DNA of 6,230 nucleotides from Lachnoclostridium sp. UBA6475 (GTDB lineage Bacteria > Bacillota > Clostridia > Lachnospirales > Lachnospiraceae): the NCBI GenBank assembly GCA_002435545.1, contig DJNB01000085.1, positions 1-6,230 of the forward strand, in the 5' to 3' direction. Below are positions 5,016-6,230 of this stretch, piece after piece. Position numbers and translations under genes: made by a program. How positions within the stretch are numbered: the stretch's first letter is position 1; every line of letters starts with the position of its first letter. The notes beneath the pieces are model-generated. The model did no database searches and was not told the DNA's origin. It worked only from the letters and a program-made list of their open reading frames with translations.

Positions 5016-5417
5016 TCAGCATCTCATAAAACCACAGCAACCTACATCTGAAAACTCAGTGAACCCCAATGACTTATAGAAATTCACATTCTTAGGCATA
5101 TTATCCGTTGCCAACTCAATTTGTCGAACATCATGATATTTTTTGAGAACGGCTTTTAGCAGAGCCGTTCCGACACCTTGATGCTGTTTTTTGGGAAAAA
5201 CAAGAATATCCTGAACAAAAACAATGGTAAAACCATCGCCAACACATCTGATAATTCCAAGCAGTTCTCTATTTTCATATGCTGCTAATACAAGTAAAGA
5301 ATTTTTGTATCCTTGTTCCAATACTAGCATGTTCTCTGTGTATGCTCTCCATCCAACCTCAGTATAAAGATGCTGTATTTCGTTTTTCTTGAAGTCTCTA
5401 TATTCTCTTATTTCCAT
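5016..5417 (-). CDS. GNAT family N-acetyltransferase (133 residues)
   Basis: The protein has the single-domain GNAT fold layout. Strand 4 (TIVFVQDILVFPKKQ, about 64-78) leads into the acetyl-CoA pyrophosphate loop QGVGTA (residues 80-85, matching Q/R-x-x-G-x-G/A). The C-terminal NFYKSLGF (112-119) is the usual motif B region. The acceptor is unknown; amines on small molecules, antibiotics or peptides are all possible for this family. The chosen start is the ATG at 5415-5417, which has GGAGG five bases upstream; a TTG four codons earlier lies inside that ribosome binding site. An 8-bp perfect stem, GAACGGCT/AGCCGTTC (5147-5154 with 5163-5170), overlaps the codons just after the CoA loop. The stop is followed by repeat C. 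The neighbours share no pathway with it, typical of the gene mixture here. Confidence 0.92.
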   Translation of the reverse strand: MEIREYRDFKKNEIQHLYTEVGWRAYTENMLVLEQGYKNSLLVLAAYENRELLGIIRCVGDGFTIVFVQDILVFPKKQHQGVGTALLKAVLKKYHDVRQIELATDNMPKNVNFYKSLGFTEFSDVGCCGFMRC

Positions 5418-5501
5418 TTTGTCCTCCAAATTTCTATTTACTTAAACTCAAACTATCTCAACACCTTCATCTTCTTACCCTACAAACAAGAAACATGTCT
5501 C

Positions 5502-5547
5502 GCTCCAAAGAGCTCGGTCAATTTCGTTTTTCCCAGTTCATTAAAGC
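5502..5547 (-). repeat. Gene-end repeat D (after the 160-residue NUDIX)
   Basis: This is the most informative copy because it joins both sequence types. Its 5529-5547 part is identical to repeat C, and its 5514-5532 part matches repeat B at 17 of 19 bases. It overlaps the NUDIX stop codon (5541-5543). A short GCTC-CAAA-GAGC hairpin (5502-5513) lies at its distal end. The 123-bp gap between this NUDIX and the acetyltransferase gene is otherwise AT-rich with no convincing promoter. Confidence 0.75.
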
Positions 5548-6023
5548 AATTCGCTTAATGCTGTATACTCTCTCAAATACATTCCTCTACGCATCTCATC
5601 GACTCCCTTATATGAATTATGCTGTGAAAAAATATCTTTAATTTCAGATATATCAAGCCATCTTGGTTCCATACCAACTTGTATTTCTCTTTCTGTTTGT
5701 TCTATTTGAGTTGTACCTGTTGCTTTGCAGATAAAATACCGATTCACCCATTTCCAGTTCGCATAGTATTCATCAATTTCTAACAAGCAATCCGAAGTTT
5801 TTACTTGTACCCCTGTTTCTTCAGCAATTTCTCGGATACAACACTCTTCATGACTTTCATTGCTTTCCAAGCCTCCGCCCGGAATCATCCACTGATTTGT
5901 TTTTGTTTCATATGAAAGCAAGATTCGTTCTCCATCTATAACGATACCTCTACAAGCAGTTCTGGTTTTATCCCAATACCCAAAATAATTTTCTCCAACA
6001 ATTTCTATCGTTTTCATTTTCAT
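5541..6023 (-). CDS. NUDIX hydrolase (160 residues)
   Basis: The NUDIX box is complete: G50, E56, R64, E65, I66, E68, E69, G71 and V72, in IPGGGLESNE and REIAEETGV. It should hydrolyse a nucleoside diphosphate-linked compound with a divalent metal held by the glutamates. An aromatic segment after the box (YYANWKWVNRYFICK, 86-100) may shape the substrate pocket; the substrate is unknown. It is not close in sequence to the NUDIX protein at 4377-4811, so the two are not a recent duplication. The frame is open back to a TTG at 6071, but GGAGG (6028-6032) lies four bases before the ATG at 6021-6023; another ATG two codons later (6015-6017) is almost equally good. It follows the preceding acetyltransferase gene by 50 bp and has no clear promoter of its own. 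Its stop lies inside repeat D. Confidence 0.92.
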   Translation of the reverse strand: MKMKTIEIVGENYFGYWDKTRTACRGIVIDGERILLSYETKTNQWMIPGGGLESNESHEECCIREIAEETGVQVKTSDCLLEIDEYYANWKWVNRYFICKATGTTQIEQTEREIQVGMEPRWLDISEIKDIFSQHNSYKGVDEMRRGMYLREYTALSELL

Positions 6024-6073
6024 CCAGCCTCCAATCATTTTCAACTCTGCTATCAATCTGATAAAATTCAAAT

Positions 6074-6230
6074 TTACAAATCCAGTTGAAGCACAATTTC
6101 TTCATCATTCATCTCTCCCGTATCACGAAAGCCTGCCTTACGATACATAGATAGTGCAGTTGTATTTGTTTCTTTGGTTGATAAGCGAATATTGTTTGCA
6201 CCATGTTCCCTGAAATATTGAATAATAACT
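6074..6230 (-). CDS. C-terminal part of a GNAT family N-acetyltransferase (N-terminus beyond window)
   Basis: The last 51 codons are present and end in a TAA at 6074-6076. ANNIRLSTKETNTTALSMYR followed by KAGF is the characteristic C-terminal GNAT segment, in which a conserved Asn and the aromatic residue of the Y-x-K-x-G-F motif help hold coenzyme A. The segment with the R/Q-x-x-G-x-G/A loop is outside the window, so the acceptor class cannot be judged. It differs from the acetyltransferase at 5016-5417. A clear copy of the gene-end repeat is not visible after it; only a faint similarity to AACTGGA is seen. Confidence 0.85.
   Translation of the reverse strand, partial: VIIQYFREHGANNIRLSTKETNTTALSMYRKAGFRDTGEMNDEEIVLQLDL

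Noticed and set aside
5370..5558. Plus-strand open frame of 62 codons across repeat D
   Set aside because: It lies antisense to the acetyltransferase start, has no ribosome binding site, and its end is made of the repeat. It is treated as a by-product of the repeat, although the repeat's coding phase is discussed as a finding.
6040..6090. TTCAACT and AGTTGAA inverted 7-mers around the acetyltransferase-NUDIX junction, resembling the outer arms of an integron attC site
   Set aside because: The arms do not fully match the R''/R' consensus (RYYYAAC and GTTRRRY), no inner arms are visible, and the other gene junctions lack the same arms. A 7-bp match at this distance is expected by chance.

Overview
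The window is low-GC DNA with strong GGAGG-type ribosome binding sites and a yjdF-type riboswitch leader. Together these suggest a Firmicute, most likely a gut-type Clostridia (Lachnospiraceae-like). That assignment is inference; there is no rRNA or species marker here. Every convincing gene lies on the minus strand, so transcription runs from the high coordinates to the low ones.

Layout in transcription order: the 3' end of a GNAT acetyltransferase (6074-6230); a NUDIX hydrolase (5541-6023); a complete GNAT acetyltransferase (5016-5417); a doubtful 56-codon reading frame that begins with ATA (4798-4968) and holds a 19-bp palindrome and a good promoter; a second NUDIX hydrolase (4377-4811); a DUF1016/YhcG-type PD-(D/E)XK nuclease (3222-4301); a promoter and yjdF riboswitch leader (about 3020-3177) ahead of yjdF (2594-3010); a class I SAM methyltransferase (1757-2551); a regulatory region with an 11-bp dyad; and a two-gene operon of a membrane-anchored MerR regulator (867-1595) and a CPBP-family membrane protease (1-867, C-terminus beyond the window).

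The right-hand two thirds reads like an array of small, unrelated, self-contained genes (acetyltransferase, NUDIX, acetyltransferase, NUDIX, nuclease, yjdF, methyltransferase) with separate ribosome binding sites and no shared pathway. At or just after the stop codons of five of them lie related 30-60 bp sequences in the same orientation (repeats A, B, N, C and D). Canonical integron attC sites could not be demonstrated, but one repeat per gene end is what a cassette array would show. This is the main candidate for something undescribed.

Likely functional units: MerR and CPBP overlap by one base and should form one operon with a MerR-style promoter of 19-bp spacing. yjdF and the methyltransferase are 42 bp apart and may share the riboswitch-controlled transcript. 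The downstream NUDIX gene has its own promoter. No stretch longer than 300 bases is without a gene.
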